Part shown: positions 34,116-43,445 of the stretch, piece after piece
Position numbering within the stretch: the stretch's first letter is position 1
How the letters are laid out: every line of letters begins with the position of its first letter
Assembly (NCBI RefSeq): GCF_900129125.1
Contig: NZ_FQVJ01000002.1
Span: 62,001 to 126,000, forward strand
Length of the DNA stretch: 64,000 nt
Source of the DNA: Acidocella aminolytica 101 = DSM 11237
GTDB taxonomy: Bacteria > Pseudomonadota > Alphaproteobacteria > Acetobacterales > Acetobacteraceae
Direction: 5' to 3'
Translations under genes and position numbers: made by a program
The notes under the pieces: model-generated
Told to the model about the DNA's origin: nothing
What the model saw: only the letters and a program-made list of their open reading frames with translations
The model's database searches: none

Positions 34116-36533
34116 ATGGCAGTCGATCTGGGAGCACGGCGTTTTATTTCTCCAGCTATTCGCGCGCAAATGCGGCGGAGGGCAGGCGAGCTATCAGCCA
34201 TTCTAATTGCCCTGGTCGCTTTGACGTTGGCCTTGGCGCTGGTTTCATACCATCCCGCGGATTCGTCTTTTGACACGATAGGTTCGGGGCCGGTCCATAA
34301 TTTCGCCGGAATGACAGGCGCGGCGATTGCCGATTTGATGCTGCAAACCTTTGGCATGGCTGGATTTATACCCGTTCTTGTGCTGCTGGCCTGGGCCTAT
34401 CGTCTTGGGGTTCGTGGTCAAATTGGTCATCTACGGGGCAGAATCGTGCTGGCGGCTGTTTCAATGCCCTTAACTGCCGCTGCTTTGGCCATGGCATTCC
34501 ATGTTATTCCGGGCGGAAGCCTAGCTTGGCCTGTTCCCGCTGGCCCTGGCGGCGCTGCGGGTGATATTCTGTCAGGCTTCGCTACAGGGGCGGGTAGCTC
34601 TGTTTTGGGTAAGCTGGGCCGCGGCCTCGTTTTGCTATTAACCTTGTTGCTGGCGCTGGGCAGCTTTGGCTTTGCCTTGGGTTTCACGCCAGGTGAATGG
34701 CGGACCGGCGGGCGTCGGGCCATTTTGGCGGCCAGCGCCTCTGTGCAGCATGGCAAGCGCGGTGCTGAAGCTATGTCCTCTTGGTTGGCGCCGTTATTGC
34801 AGACCGTTTCAGCCTCGGCCCCCGAGATCGAATCTAACGACACGTCACAGGCTTGGGTGCCTCTTCGCGGCGCGGCCTCCGATGCGGATGATGAGTTCTT
34901 ACAGCCGGTTGTCTCAGCCCCTTCTTTGCCATCGCGTGGCAAGCCCACTGTTAAACCGGCTGTGGCAACAAGACCTTCCGCCCCGCAACAGCAAAGATTG
35001 CCGTTGCCGGAAATTGGTTGGGAGCCTCCTTCCTTAGATTTGCTACGTCTAGCGCCCCCTCGTGCAGAGGCGGGGCCAAGTGCCGATGCACTCCAAAATA
35101 ACGCCCGTTTGCTGGAGACGGTGCTGCAAGACTACGGCGTGCAGGGCAAGATCGTCGAAATTCGACCAGGCCCCGTTGTCACGCTTTACGAGCTTGAGCC
35201 TGCACCCGGAATCCGCTCCGCCCGAGTCGTTGGATTGGCGGAAGATATAGCACGGTCGCTTTCTGTCATATCGGTGCGCATTGCCGTTGTGGCGGGACGG
35301 AATGTAATCGGTATTGAGGTGCCAAATGCTCGGCGGGAAACTGTTTATCTGTCTGAACTGATCGGGGCGGTTAATTGGGGCGCTCAGACTGGCGCCTTGT
35401 CCTTGGCTTTGGGAAAAGATATTTCGGGTGCCCCTGTTATTGCCGACCTGTCGCGTATGCCGCATTTGCTGATTGCGGGTACGACAGGCTCGGGTAAGTC
35501 CGTTGGCGTGAATGCCATGATCATGAGCCTTTTGTTCAAGCTTTCGCCTGAACAATGCCGGTTGATCATGATTGATCCAAAAATTCTAGAATTGTCTGTA
35601 TATGACGGCATTCCGCATCTCTTAACGCCGGTGGTGACGGAACCGCCAAAGGCAGTCGCGGCATTGAAATGGGTTGTCCGCGAGATGGACCGCCGTTATC
35701 GCGCCATGAGCCAACTCTCTGTGCGGAATATCGGTGGCTATAACGACCGTGTGAACGAAGCGCGTGCCCGTGGCGAAGTTGTCACCCGTCGGGTTCAAAC
35801 TGGGTTTGATTCCGAGACCGGAAAGCCGGTCTTTGAAGAACAGCCCTTGGCGCTTGAGCCTTTGCCTTTCATTGTTGTGTTTATCGATGAAATGGCCGAC
35901 CTGATGCTGGTGGCCGGTAAAGAGATTGAAATTTGTGTCCAGCGTTTGGCTCAAAAAGCCCGCGCGGCCGGGATTCATGTGATCATGGCCACACAGCGCC
36001 CGTCTGTGGACGTGATCACGGGCACAATTAAAGCCAACTTCCCGACCCGTATCTCCTTCCAGGTGATTTCAAAGTTCGATAGTCGGACTATCTTGGGTGA
36101 GCAGGGTGCTGAGCAGCTTTTGGGACAGGGCGATCTGCTTTACATGGCGGGGGGCGGTCGCGTTACCCGCGTTCATGGCCCGTTTGTTTCAGATCAAGAG
36201 GTGGAAGCGGTCGTCGATTATCTGCGCGAGCAGGGTGAGCCGAATTATCTCGATGAGGTGACTGAACCTTCTGACGATGAGGAAAGCCCATCCGCCGGGG
36301 GTGGGGCCATCGGCGGTAACACGACTGGCGAAAATGCCCTCTATGATCAAGCGGTTGCCATTGTTGCGCGGGATCGTAAAGCAAGTACCTCCTACCTCCA
36401 GCGCTGCTTGACCATTGGGTATAACCGGGCGGCCAAATTGATCGAGCAGATGGAGAAAGAAGGGGTGGTTTCGCCGGCCAACCATGTGGGTAAGCGCGAG
36501 GTTCTGGTTCGGGCGGAAAGGGACGACGAGTAG
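34116..36533 (+). CDS. ftsK: DNA translocase FtsK
   Basis: 805 residues. Four to five membrane helices in the first 210 residues, a Pro/Ala-rich linker (about 215-315), the FtsK motor (about 320-700; Walker A GTTGSGKSV, Walker B IVVFIDEMADLML, ATQRPSVDVITG) and a C-terminal gamma winged helix (STSYLQRCLTIGYNRAAKLIEQ). It anchors at the septum and pumps chromosome ends apart, activating XerCD at dif. ATG 34116 has no Shine-Dalgarno; ATG 34170 is an alternative. No lolA follows. Confidence 0.95.
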   Translation: MAVDLGARRFISPAIRAQMRRRAGELSAILIALVALTLALALVSYHPADSSFDTIGSGPVHNFAGMTGAAIADLMLQTFGMAGFIPVLVLLAWAYRLGVRGQIGHLRGRIVLAAVSMPLTAAALAMAFHVIPGGSLAWPVPAGPGGAAGDILSGFATGAGSSVLGKLGRGLVLLLTLLLALGSFGFALGFTPGEWRTGGRRAILAASASVQHGKRGAEAMSSWLAPLLQTVSASAPEIESNDTSQAWVPLRGAASDADDEFLQPVVSAPSLPSRGKPTVKPAVATRPSAPQQQRLPLPEIGWEPPSLDLLRLAPPRAEAGPSADALQNNARLLETVLQDYGVQGKIVEIRPGPVVTLYELEPAPGIRSARVVGLAEDIARSLSVISVRIAVVAGRNVIGIEVPNARRETVYLSELIGAVNWGAQTGALSLALGKDISGAPVIADLSRMPHLLIAGTTGSGKSVGVNAMIMSLLFKLSPEQCRLIMIDPKILELSVYDGIPHLLTPVVTEPPKAVAALKWVVREMDRRYRAMSQLSVRNIGGYNDRVNEARARGEVVTRRVQTGFDSETGKPVFEEQPLALEPLPFIVVFIDEMADLMLVAGKEIEICVQRLAQKARAAGIHVIMATQRPSVDVITGTIKANFPTRISFQVISKFDSRTILGEQGAEQLLGQGDLLYMAGGGRVTRVHGPFVSDQEVEAVVDYLREQGEPNYLDEVTEPSDDEESPSAGGGAIGGNTTGENALYDQAVAIVARDRKASTSYLQRCLTIGYNRAAKLIEQMEKEGVVSPANHVGKREVLVRAERDDE

Positions 36534-36634
36534 CGCTTCGCATAAATTTGTGCAGCGCAAAATTTGTCTAGTGATTTTTATATAGTTTGTGGCAACCTTT
36601 CGTTCTTCTCCACGGACAGAAAAGGATTGTACCA

Positions 36635-37072
36635 ATGCTTGAACCGCCGTTTGTGAATCTTTTCTCCCATATCAAACCGGAGGATACTGGCTGGCGCACA
36701 GATGGGTTGAGAAACTTCTTCTTTTATCGGGACCTTGGTGTAGCTGATGCAACTGGTGGCCGCGTCATTGCTCAACTTGTCAAAGCCAACCCAGATTTCC
36801 CGCCCGTGGCGGGGACAGGCTGGCACCAGCATGTTGCTGAGTTCCATATTGTTTATATGACGAAAGGCTGGGCGCGCTTTATGTATAGAGACAAGGAACA
36901 TCTTGTCTCCGCTGGCGATTGTGTCCACCAGCAGCCGGGAATTACCCATTATCTGTTCGATTATTCTCCTGATATGGAATATCTTGAAATAACGTCACCG
37001 GCGGCATTTGGCACTGTCGATGTTGATGGGCCTTGTGTGGTACCCAACCCAACGCCATGGAAAACGGCTTAG
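36635..37072 (+). CDS. Cupin-domain protein
   Basis: 145 residues from ATG 36635 with an AAAGGA box upstream. One cupin barrel: GTGWHQHVAEFHIVYMTKGW supplies the first metal-ligand motif (two His and a Glu), and GDCVHQQPGITHYLF the second. The family is unnamed; comparable single-domain cupins bind Fe or Zn. Convergent with the GST gene. Function unknown. Confidence 0.8.
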   Translation: MLEPPFVNLFSHIKPEDTGWRTDGLRNFFFYRDLGVADATGGRVIAQLVKANPDFPPVAGTGWHQHVAEFHIVYMTKGWARFMYRDKEHLVSAGDCVHQQPGITHYLFDYSPDMEYLEITSPAAFGTVDVDGPCVVPNPTPWKTA

Positions 37073-37126
37073 ATTATTGAGGTGGCGCATGGCTCCGGTG
37101 CCCAGGTAAAGCCAGCCTCCCGGACC

Positions 37127-37783
37127 TTAGAAATCCAAGTCGAGTTCGATGATCTCTTGAGGTTCTTCTTTCGCCTCGGATATCCATTCCTTCATGGGTG
37201 ACCAGGAGAGGATGGTGTTGCAATATTCCTGGCATAGAGGGCCAACGTTGACGTCGTAAGACTGGAAGCGCGTAACAACGGGGGCATACATGCAATCCGC
37301 GATTGTTGGCATCCGCCCAAATAAAAATGGGCCTTTCCATGTGCTTAAGCAGTCCCGCCAAATCGAGGTGATACGGTCAATATCAGCCTGAGCAGATGAC
37401 CATACGGTAAAACCGGGCTTACGGAACCGCAAATTCATCGGCAGCGAAGAGCGTAACGCGGCAAAGCCGGAATGCATTTCACCGGAAATTGAACGGCAGC
37501 GCGCGCGAGCGTGCGGATCGCGCGGCAACATTCCAACCTCGGGGAATTTTTCATTGAGATATTCGGCAATGGCGATCGTATCCCAGATGCTGATATCGCC
37601 ATGAAGAAGACAAGGAACAAGGATTGATGACGTGCGCATCAACAACTCTTCCTTAGCGCGCGGGTCATCCGGAGAAACGCGCTCTTCCTTGAAAGTGATG
37701 CCGGAAATTTTGGCGAGTAGAAAACCCCGAAGTGACCAAGAAGAATAATTCTTACTGCTTATTAACAGGGTCGCTTCGGTCAT
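37127..37783 (-). CDS. Glutathione S-transferase
   Basis: 218 residues from ATG 37783 (a GTG lies two codons earlier); AAAGGG upstream. The thioredoxin-like N domain has the [20 protein letters not shown] glutathione-site segment with SxxSxR, and DTIAIAEYL; the C domain is helical. This is the YfcF/zeta-like group used for electrophile detoxification or maleylacetoacetate-type isomerisation. Substrate not readable. Confidence 0.9.
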   Translation of the reverse strand: MTEATLLISSKNYSSWSLRGFLLAKISGITFKEERVSPDDPRAKEELLMRTSSILVPCLLHGDISIWDTIAIAEYLNEKFPEVGMLPRDPHARARCRSISGEMHSGFAALRSSLPMNLRFRKPGFTVWSSAQADIDRITSIWRDCLSTWKGPFLFGRMPTIADCMYAPVVTRFQSYDVNVGPLCQEYCNTILSWSPMKEWISEAKEEPQEIIELDLDF

Positions 37784-37915
37784 GTTCACCCTTTCATTTT
37801 TTGGAAATCACCCCAAGTTTATCAAAACAGTGCTCTATGCACAACGAATTGATGACTTTTGGAGCGTTGTGATATTTTTGGGGACTTGCAGGGGGCTTAG
37901 GGTTAAGATTTAGTC

Positions 37916-39133
37916 ATGCTTTATCAGATCTACCAGGCGCAGGCGGACTTTGTTGACCCGTTGCGGACAATAGCTCGCAATACCAGTCGCTTATTGCGTA
38001 TTGTAACGCCTCAGACTCCTTATGGTATCTTTCTTCGTCACTTCAACGCGGCCCTGGAAGTGTTTGGCCATTCGGGAACCTCCCATCAGCGGCCCAGCTA
38101 TCGGATCAAAGGTGTCCCAATAGGGAACAGTTTAGTACCTGTGACGGAGGAGGTGGTCCACTCCACTCCTTTCGCAAATCTGCTGCACTTCAAAAAAGAT
38201 AGTGATCGGAAGCAACCTAAGGTTTTGGTGGTCGCGCCGCTATCCGGGCATTTCTCCACCTTGCTGAGGCATACAATCGAAGTTTTGCTGCGCGACCATG
38301 ATGTTTTCGTCACGGACTGGGCCAATGCCCGCGATGTGCCTGTATCTGCGGGCCGCTTTGGGTTTGATGAATATGTCGAGCATGTGATTGATTTTATTCG
38401 CGTTCTGGGGCCGCGCAGCCATATCGTTGGCGTGTGCCAGCCAACTGTGGCCGTTTTGGCCGCCGTATCGGTAATGGCTGAAGAGGATGACGCCGCAACG
38501 CCGCGCAGCATGACGTTGATGGCCGGGCCGATCGATACTCGCCGTAATCCAACCCACGTCAATGTTTTAGCTAAAACCAAAAAAATTGATTGGTTTGAAG
38601 AAAAGATGATTGGCATTGTGCCTTGGCGCTATAAAGGGGGCGGCAGGCGCGTTTATCCAGGATTTATGCAATTAACCGCGTTTGTCTCGATGAATCTCGA
38701 CAAGCATATCAGTGCCCATATGCGCCAATATAGAAATCTGGCGGTGCAGGATGGATCGTCAGCCGAGGCGCATCGCAATTTTTACGATGAATACCTCGCG
38801 GTTATGGATTTGCCAGCCGAGTTTTACCTGGAAACGGTCGAGAAGATTTTCATGCAGCATCAACTGGCGGTTGGTGAACTGACCTATAAGGGCAAACCAG
38901 TTCGCCCCTCGGCTATTCGTAAGACCTTCTTGTTCACGGTAGAAGGGGAGCGTGACGATATATGCGGGCTTGGCCAAACCGCCGCGGCGTTGGATTTGTG
39001 TTCCAATCTTCGGCCAGTGCTAAAGCGCCATCACGTTCAAACCGGTGTTGGACATTACGGCGTGTTCTCAGGCCGACGTTGGGAAAATGAGATATATCCC
39101 TTGGTACGGGAGGTTATTCAGTTTTCTGCCTGA
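37916..39133 (+). CDS. phaZ: Intracellular polyhydroxybutyrate depolymerase
   Basis: 405 residues. The alpha/beta-hydrolase active-site nucleophile is Cys174 in VGVCQPT, as in the PhaZ1 (Ralstonia-type) intracellular enzymes; the final His is in GVGHYGVFSG and the acid in EGERDDICG. The start MLYQIYQAQADFVDPLR is highly typical. It mobilises native PHB granules. No phaC or phasin nearby. It is divergent from GST; an inverted repeat CACAACG/CGTTGTG (37840-37871) lies upstream. Confidence 0.95.
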   Translation: MLYQIYQAQADFVDPLRTIARNTSRLLRIVTPQTPYGIFLRHFNAALEVFGHSGTSHQRPSYRIKGVPIGNSLVPVTEEVVHSTPFANLLHFKKDSDRKQPKVLVVAPLSGHFSTLLRHTIEVLLRDHDVFVTDWANARDVPVSAGRFGFDEYVEHVIDFIRVLGPRSHIVGVCQPTVAVLAAVSVMAEEDDAATPRSMTLMAGPIDTRRNPTHVNVLAKTKKIDWFEEKMIGIVPWRYKGGGRRVYPGFMQLTAFVSMNLDKHISAHMRQYRNLAVQDGSSAEAHRNFYDEYLAVMDLPAEFYLETVEKIFMQHQLAVGELTYKGKPVRPSAIRKTFLFTVEGERDDICGLGQTAAALDLCSNLRPVLKRHHVQTGVGHYGVFSGRRWENEIYPLVREVIQFSA

Positions 39134-39154
39134 CCCCTGCCTTCTTGATCTTAT

Positions 39155-39520
39155 TCAGTCCGAAGGTGCGAGAACATGGCCCATTTTGTGGCCACCCAGG
39201 ATGTGCACGTGGAAATGCGGCACCATCTGTTGACTGTCAGGGCCGATATTGCAGATGATTCTGTAGCCGCTATCTTCTACGCCCAGTTGCTTTGCCACAT
39301 GCGAAACAGCCCGATAGAATCCCGTGATCTCCTCAGGGCTGGCTGTTGCGCCGAAATCGGCGGCGGAAACATAGCGGCCTTTGGGGATGACAAGAATATG
39401 CACGGGTGCTTGAGGGTTAATATCTGGGAAGGCGAGGGCATATTCATCTTCATAGACGGTTTTGGTGGGAATTTCGCCGCGGAGAATCTTCGCAAAGATG
39501 TTTTTGTCATCATAGTTCAT
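39155..39520 (-). CDS. HIT-family (HINT-like) nucleotide hydrolase
   Basis: 121 residues from ATG 39520; an upstream extension overlapping hisE is unlikely. Histidine triad HFHVHILGG near the C terminus, with IFAKILRGEIPTKTVYEDE at the N terminus, typical of HINT purine nucleoside phosphoramidases. Last gene of the histidine cluster, 13 bases after hisE, an order seen in other alphaproteobacteria. Confidence 0.93.
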   Translation of the reverse strand: MNYDDKNIFAKILRGEIPTKTVYEDEYALAFPDINPQAPVHILVIPKGRYVSAADFGATASPEEITGFYRAVSHVAKQLGVEDSGYRIICNIGPDSQQMVPHFHVHILGGHKMGHVLAPSD

Positions 39521-39533
39521 GGCTGCCACCTGC

Positions 39534-40001
39534 TCACGGGATTTTTTTGGTCGGAAAACCAGGGAGAGCTTGTTTGCGGGAAGCTTTCTCGGCAATGCCG
39601 CTCATGCCCTCGCGCCGGGTCAATTCTGTCCAGACTTCCTCGGGGCGCAAACCGGCATCAACCCAGAGCACCATCAAGTGGTAGAGTACATCGGCGCTCT
39701 CGCCTATCAGGGCGGTTTTGTTCCTGGCGACGGCCTCGATCACACATTCCACAGATTCTTCGCCGAATTTCTGCGCAACCTTCTCAGTCCCACGGGAGAG
39801 CAGTCGCGCTGAATGGCTCTCATTTGGGTTGGCGGACGCGCGCGAGAGCACGGTTCCCCAAAGTCTATCCAGCACACGTGCATCCGGCGCTTCATGAACC
39901 GGCGGCGGGACAGAAATAGTCCGGCGCGTCGTCGTGGCTTTTTTGGCGGCGGGTTTTTTCTTAGGCGCAGCAATGGGGGTTTTGGCCGTTTTCTTTGCCA
40001 T
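39534..40001 (-). CDS. hisE: Phosphoribosyl-ATP diphosphatase with Lys/Ala-rich N-terminal tail
   Basis: 155 residues, longer than the usual about 105. The HisE core begins near residue 40: [39 protein letters not shown] (MazG-like EExxE pattern), [11 protein letters not shown]. Before it, residues 1-35 are basic and low in complexity ([21 protein letters not shown]). Hydrolyses PR-ATP to PR-AMP, step two of histidine synthesis. ATG 40001 is chosen; a TTG lies 9 bases upstream. Confidence 0.92.
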   Translation of the reverse strand: MAKKTAKTPIAAPKKKPAAKKATTTRRTISVPPPVHEAPDARVLDRLWGTVLSRASANPNESHSARLLSRGTEKVAQKFGEESVECVIEAVARNKTALIGESADVLYHLMVLWVDAGLRPEEVWTELTRREGMSGIAEKASRKQALPGFPTKKIP

Positions 40002-40031
40002 GATTCGCAATCAGACTCCTTGGAACTGCTG

Positions 40032-40799
40032 CTATATCGCGCGTGCAAGCCGCACCGGCAAGCGGGCCTCAGCTAATGCCTGTTTGACCTGTGCGATGCT
40101 GAATTGGCCGAAATGAAAGACGCTTGCGGCCAGCAAGCCGGTGGCACCAGCCTGTGCGCCTTCAACGAAATGCCGCAACTCACCAACCCCACCGGATGCA
40201 ACAACAGGGAGTTTCACTGCCCCGCACACGAAGCGCAATAACTCCAAATCAAAGCCCTGGCCGGTTCCGTCCCGATCCATGGATGTCAGCAAGATCTCAC
40301 CGGCCCCCCGCTCTTCCATTTGTTTGGCCCATTGCAACACATCCAGCCCAGTTGGCGTGCGTCCGCCATGGGAGAATACTTCCCATTTGCCGGGGGCGGT
40401 TTGCCGTGCATCGATGGCCACCACAACGCATTGGCTACCAAACTTCTCCGCCGCTTCGGAAATGAGCTCCGGGCGAGAGATAGCGGCGGAGTTGACAGAG
40501 CATTTATCCGCACCAGCCAGTAGCAAGCGGCGCATATCCTGCACGCTACGGATACCACCCCCTACGGTAAGCGGCAGAAAAACCTTTTCAGCCGTGCGGT
40601 GAACCACGTCCAGAATCGTATCGCGATTATCGGAACTGGCAGTGATATCAAGAAAGGTTAGCTCATCAGCGCCCGCTTGGTCGTATAACGCGGCCTGCTC
40701 CACGGGGTCTCCGGCGTCCCGCAGAGAGACGAAATTTACCCCCTTCACAACCCGCCCGTCTTTGACGTCGAGACAAGGAATAACACGCAGCTTCAACAT
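40032..40799 (-). CDS. hisF: Imidazole glycerol phosphate synthase, cyclase subunit
   Basis: 255 residues, TIM barrel. Catalytic Asp in [15 protein letters not shown] and the second Asp in [13 protein letters not shown]; phosphate loops TVGGGIRS and VASGGVG. Works with HisH to form IGP and AICAR. It starts within the last seven bases of hisA. Confidence 0.97.
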   Translation of the reverse strand: MLKLRVIPCLDVKDGRVVKGVNFVSLRDAGDPVEQAALYDQAGADELTFLDITASSDNRDTILDVVHRTAEKVFLPLTVGGGIRSVQDMRRLLLAGADKCSVNSAAISRPELISEAAEKFGSQCVVVAIDARQTAPGKWEVFSHGGRTPTGLDVLQWAKQMEERGAGEILLTSMDRDGTGQGFDLELLRFVCGAVKLPVVASGGVGELRHFVEGAQAGATGLLAASVFHFGQFSIAQVKQALAEARLPVRLARAI

Positions 40800-41524
40800 G
40801 CGGCTAATGCCTCCTTCGGGTTCAGGCTACCATCATAGAGGGCGCGGCCGAGAATAGAGCCATTCAAATTGGACTGCGCAGCAGAAGCCGCTTTGAGCGC
40901 GATGATATCAGCGACCGAAGCCACGCCGCCAGAGGCAATCACGGGCACGGAAACCGCTTTCGCTAGGGCGGTTGTCTCATCCAGGTTAAGGCCGGTCTTC
41001 ATGCCATCACGGGCGATGTCCGTGTAGATGATGGCGGCTATGCCGGCATCTTCGAAGCGCCGGGCAAGGTCCGTCGCGGCGATGTCGGAGGTCTCCGCCC
41101 AACCTTCTGTTGCCACCATGCCGCCCTTGGCGTCGATGCCAACGGCAACCCTACCCGGAAACGCCTTCGCCGCCTCTTTCACCAAAGCAGGGTTCTTGGC
41201 TGCGGCGGAACCTAAAATCACGCGGGTGATTCCAGCCTCAAGCCAACTTTCAATGCCCGCCATGTCCCGTAGTCCGCCGCCAAGTTGCACGGGAACGGAG
41301 ACGGACGAAAGAATGCCTTTCACGGCTTCTTGGTTTACGGTGCGGCCCGCGAAGGCGCCGTTAAGATCCACGACATGAATCCATCCAAACCCCGCTGCCT
41401 GCCATGCCGCAGCCTGCGCGCCAGGATCCGTTCCAAAAACGGTGGCCTGATCCATCTCACCGCGCAGCAGCCGAACGCAATTCCCGTCTTTTAGATCAAT
41501 GGCAGGGTAGAGGGTTAGAGTCAT
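40793..41524 (-). CDS. hisA: ProFAR isomerase
   Basis: 243 residues, TIM barrel. Base Asp in [15 protein letters not shown], acid Asp in [12 protein letters not shown], phosphate loop [10 protein letters not shown]. Isomerises ProFAR to PRFAR. The ATG overlaps the GNAT stop (ATGA). Confidence 0.97.
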   Translation of the reverse strand: MTLTLYPAIDLKDGNCVRLLRGEMDQATVFGTDPGAQAAAWQAAGFGWIHVVDLNGAFAGRTVNQEAVKGILSSVSVPVQLGGGLRDMAGIESWLEAGITRVILGSAAAKNPALVKEAAKAFPGRVAVGIDAKGGMVATEGWAETSDIAATDLARRFEDAGIAAIIYTDIARDGMKTGLNLDETTALAKAVSVPVIASGGVASVADIIALKAASAAQSNLNGSILGRALYDGSLNPKEALAAC

Positions 41525-42063
41525 TTCAGCGCCTTATAGAAGAAATGGCCGGAGATAAGCTGTCCTTTCACGCGGGCATAGGCGGGGTGTGTACCCCAAT
41601 GCACAAAACCTTCAGCCTCATAGAGTGATATGGCACCTTTTTGGGTCGATCGCACATCCAGATTGAGCACGTGGAACCCAAGAGACTTTGCCCGCTCTTC
41701 CGATTTTCTTAGAATCAACCGCGCAAGCCCATGTCCGCGTGCGTAAGGGGCGACGAAGTGATGCATCAACTGCACGGCGAAAGACTGCGCCTCGTTATTG
41801 CGTGAGGGCATTTGCAGTTGGGCAGCGCCATAAATCACGCCATCCATCCGGCCAACGATAAGTTCGCGTTCAGGCACCAGGGGCACGCCACGATAATACT
41901 GTTCCACAGCCGCGGCGGTGGGGGGCTTTATCCAGCCAAAGCCGCCTCCGTCCAAAACCGCTGCTGTTGCCGCTTCAGCCAGAGCATGGACGTCGTTCTC
42001 ATCAGCAAAGGTCTCAACAAGTTCGGCCGTTATGCTGGTAGGGGTAGGAAGAGCCTGTTTCAC
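41521..42063 (-). CDS. GNAT acetyltransferase embedded in the histidine operon
   Basis: 180 residues from GTG 42063, with GAGG a few bases upstream. The GNAT acetyl-CoA stretch is [20 protein letters not shown], followed by [27 protein letters not shown]-terminal residues ([17 protein letters not shown]) are family-like. It sits between hisH and hisA, overlapping hisA, a placement also seen in other Rhodospirillales. Substrate unknown; co-expression with histidine synthesis suggests a small-metabolite or protein target. Confidence 0.85.
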   Translation of the reverse strand: MKQALPTPTSITAELVETFADENDVHALAEAATAAVLDGGGFGWIKPPTAAAVEQYYRGVPLVPERELIVGRMDGVIYGAAQLQMPSRNNEAQSFAVQLMHHFVAPYARGHGLARLILRKSEERAKSLGFHVLNLDVRSTQKGAISLYEAEGFVHWGTHPAYARVKGQLISGHFFYKALK

Positions 42064-42094
42064 GCCTGCCTCATCGCGCGTCAGGCGCGGCGGA

Positions 42095-42736
42095 TCAAGG
42101 GGACCAAGACAGGAAATTGCCCAGGATCGTCAGGCCAACCTCCTGGCTCTTTTCAACATGGAACTGCGTGCCCGCACGGTTTCCCTTTGCGACCATGGCG
42201 ACAATCTCTGTGCCATAATCCGTGGTTGCCAGAATTTCCTCAGGCCACCCGCCGGACAACGCGTAAGAATGGACGAAATAAGTATGGTCTCCAGGCTTCA
42301 AACCATCGAGCAGTTTGTGGCGCCCCGGTTCAAAGTGAAGCTCGTTCCACCCCATATGGGGCAGGCGCTGCGTGCTTGCGGGGATCTTGGAAATCTCGCC
42401 ATGAATCCAGCCAAAGCCGGGGGTTATACCATGCTCCAACCCTTGTTCAGCCATCAGCTGCATACCGACGCAGATGCCCAGGAAAGGCGCGCCAGCTTCA
42501 ACACGTTCCATCAAGGCGGCTTCCAGCCCGTCCACCCCTGCAAGACCGGCGGCGCAATCAGCAAAGGAGCCTTGGCCCGGCAAAACAATTTTGTCCGCCT
42601 GCCTCAGTTCTTCAGGGCGCGACGTGATAAAGACATCCGCAGCGATGCCATTCCGAGAGGCCGCGAGTTGCAACCCCCTGGCCGCCGAGGCGAGATTGCC
42701 GCTCTTATAATCGATAACGGCGACCCGAAGGCTCAT
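42095..42736 (-). CDS. hisH: Imidazole glycerol phosphate synthase, glutaminase subunit
   Basis: 213 residues. Class I amidotransferase with the nucleophile Cys in LGICVGMQLMAEQG and the His/Glu pair in AGTQFHVEKSQEVG. Supplies ammonia to HisF. ATG overlaps the hisB stop (ATGA). The pair VEKSQ is the usual HisH ending. Confidence 0.97.
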   Translation of the reverse strand: MSLRVAVIDYKSGNLASAARGLQLAASRNGIAADVFITSRPEELRQADKIVLPGQGSFADCAAGLAGVDGLEAALMERVEAGAPFLGICVGMQLMAEQGLEHGITPGFGWIHGEISKIPASTQRLPHMGWNELHFEPGRHKLLDGLKPGDHTYFVHSYALSGGWPEEILATTDYGTEIVAMVAKGNRAGTQFHVEKSQEVGLTILGNFLSWSP

Positions 42737-43323
42737 AACGTACCCTTGGTGGACGGAATTTGCCCTGCGATACGCGGCTCCGGTGCCACGGCAGCCCGCA
42801 ACGCCCTGGCGACGGCCTTAAAGCTGGCTTCTGCAACGTGGTGGGCATTATGCCCGGCAAGCTGTCTGACATGCAGGTTAAAAAACCCATTTCCTGCAAA
42901 GGCACGAAAAAACTCTTCCACAAGCTGCGTGTCCATCTCGCCCAGCATTGGGCGCTCAAAATTCACGCCCCACGCAACATACGCGCGGCCGGACAGGTCG
43001 ATAACCGCCTCCACCAACGCTTCATCCATTGGAACGGCCGCTTGGCCAAAACGTTGAATGCCACGCTTATCACCCAACGCATTGGCAATGGTCTGGCCAA
43101 GTACGATCCCCACATCTTCAACAGTGTGGTGGGCGTCGATATGCACGTCTCCTTTGGCGATAACGCTCAGGTCGAATAACCCATGGCGCCCGAAAGCCTC
43201 CAGCATATGATCGAAGAAACCGACCCCGGTATCGATGTCTGTCTTACCGGTACCGTCCAGATTGACGGTGACGATAATGTCGGTCTCGTTTGTCTTGCGG
43301 CTCAGAGAGGTAATGCGTGTCAT
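42733..43323 (-). CDS. hisB: Imidazoleglycerol-phosphate dehydratase
   Basis: 196 residues, monofunctional form. The two metal motifs HHTVEDVGI and HHVAEASFKA and the DHMLEAFGRH site are intact. First gene of hisB-hisH-GNAT-hisA-hisF-hisE-HIT. The 122 bases up to the divergent exporter probably hold its promoter; no attenuator peptide with a His run is visible there. Confidence 0.97.
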   Translation of the reverse strand: MTRITSLSRKTNETDIIVTVNLDGTGKTDIDTGVGFFDHMLEAFGRHGLFDLSVIAKGDVHIDAHHTVEDVGIVLGQTIANALGDKRGIQRFGQAAVPMDEALVEAVIDLSGRAYVAWGVNFERPMLGEMDTQLVEEFFRAFAGNGFFNLHVRQLAGHNAHHVAEASFKAVARALRAAVAPEPRIAGQIPSTKGTL

Positions 43324-43445
43324 AATGCTGCCCTACACCAGAGACTTGCAGCGCAAAAGACTGAATCCGCAGATATCCGCTCTGGCAATGCACCAATGCT
43401 GTTAAGTGGCTATCACGCCCCCGGAGGGACAGTTAAATCTGGCTG

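Noticed and set aside
37840-37871. CACAACG/CGTTGTG repeat upstream of phaZ
   Set aside because: Only 7-bp arms with an 18-base spacer; could be chance, so not listed as a site.
39176-39919. 247-residue plus-strand reading
   Set aside because: Lies opposite HIT and hisE with no domain; composition looks like a shadow.
41918-43057. Long 379-residue plus-strand reading
   Set aside because: It is antisense to GNAT, hisH and hisB, all well-supported genes; it has no known motif.
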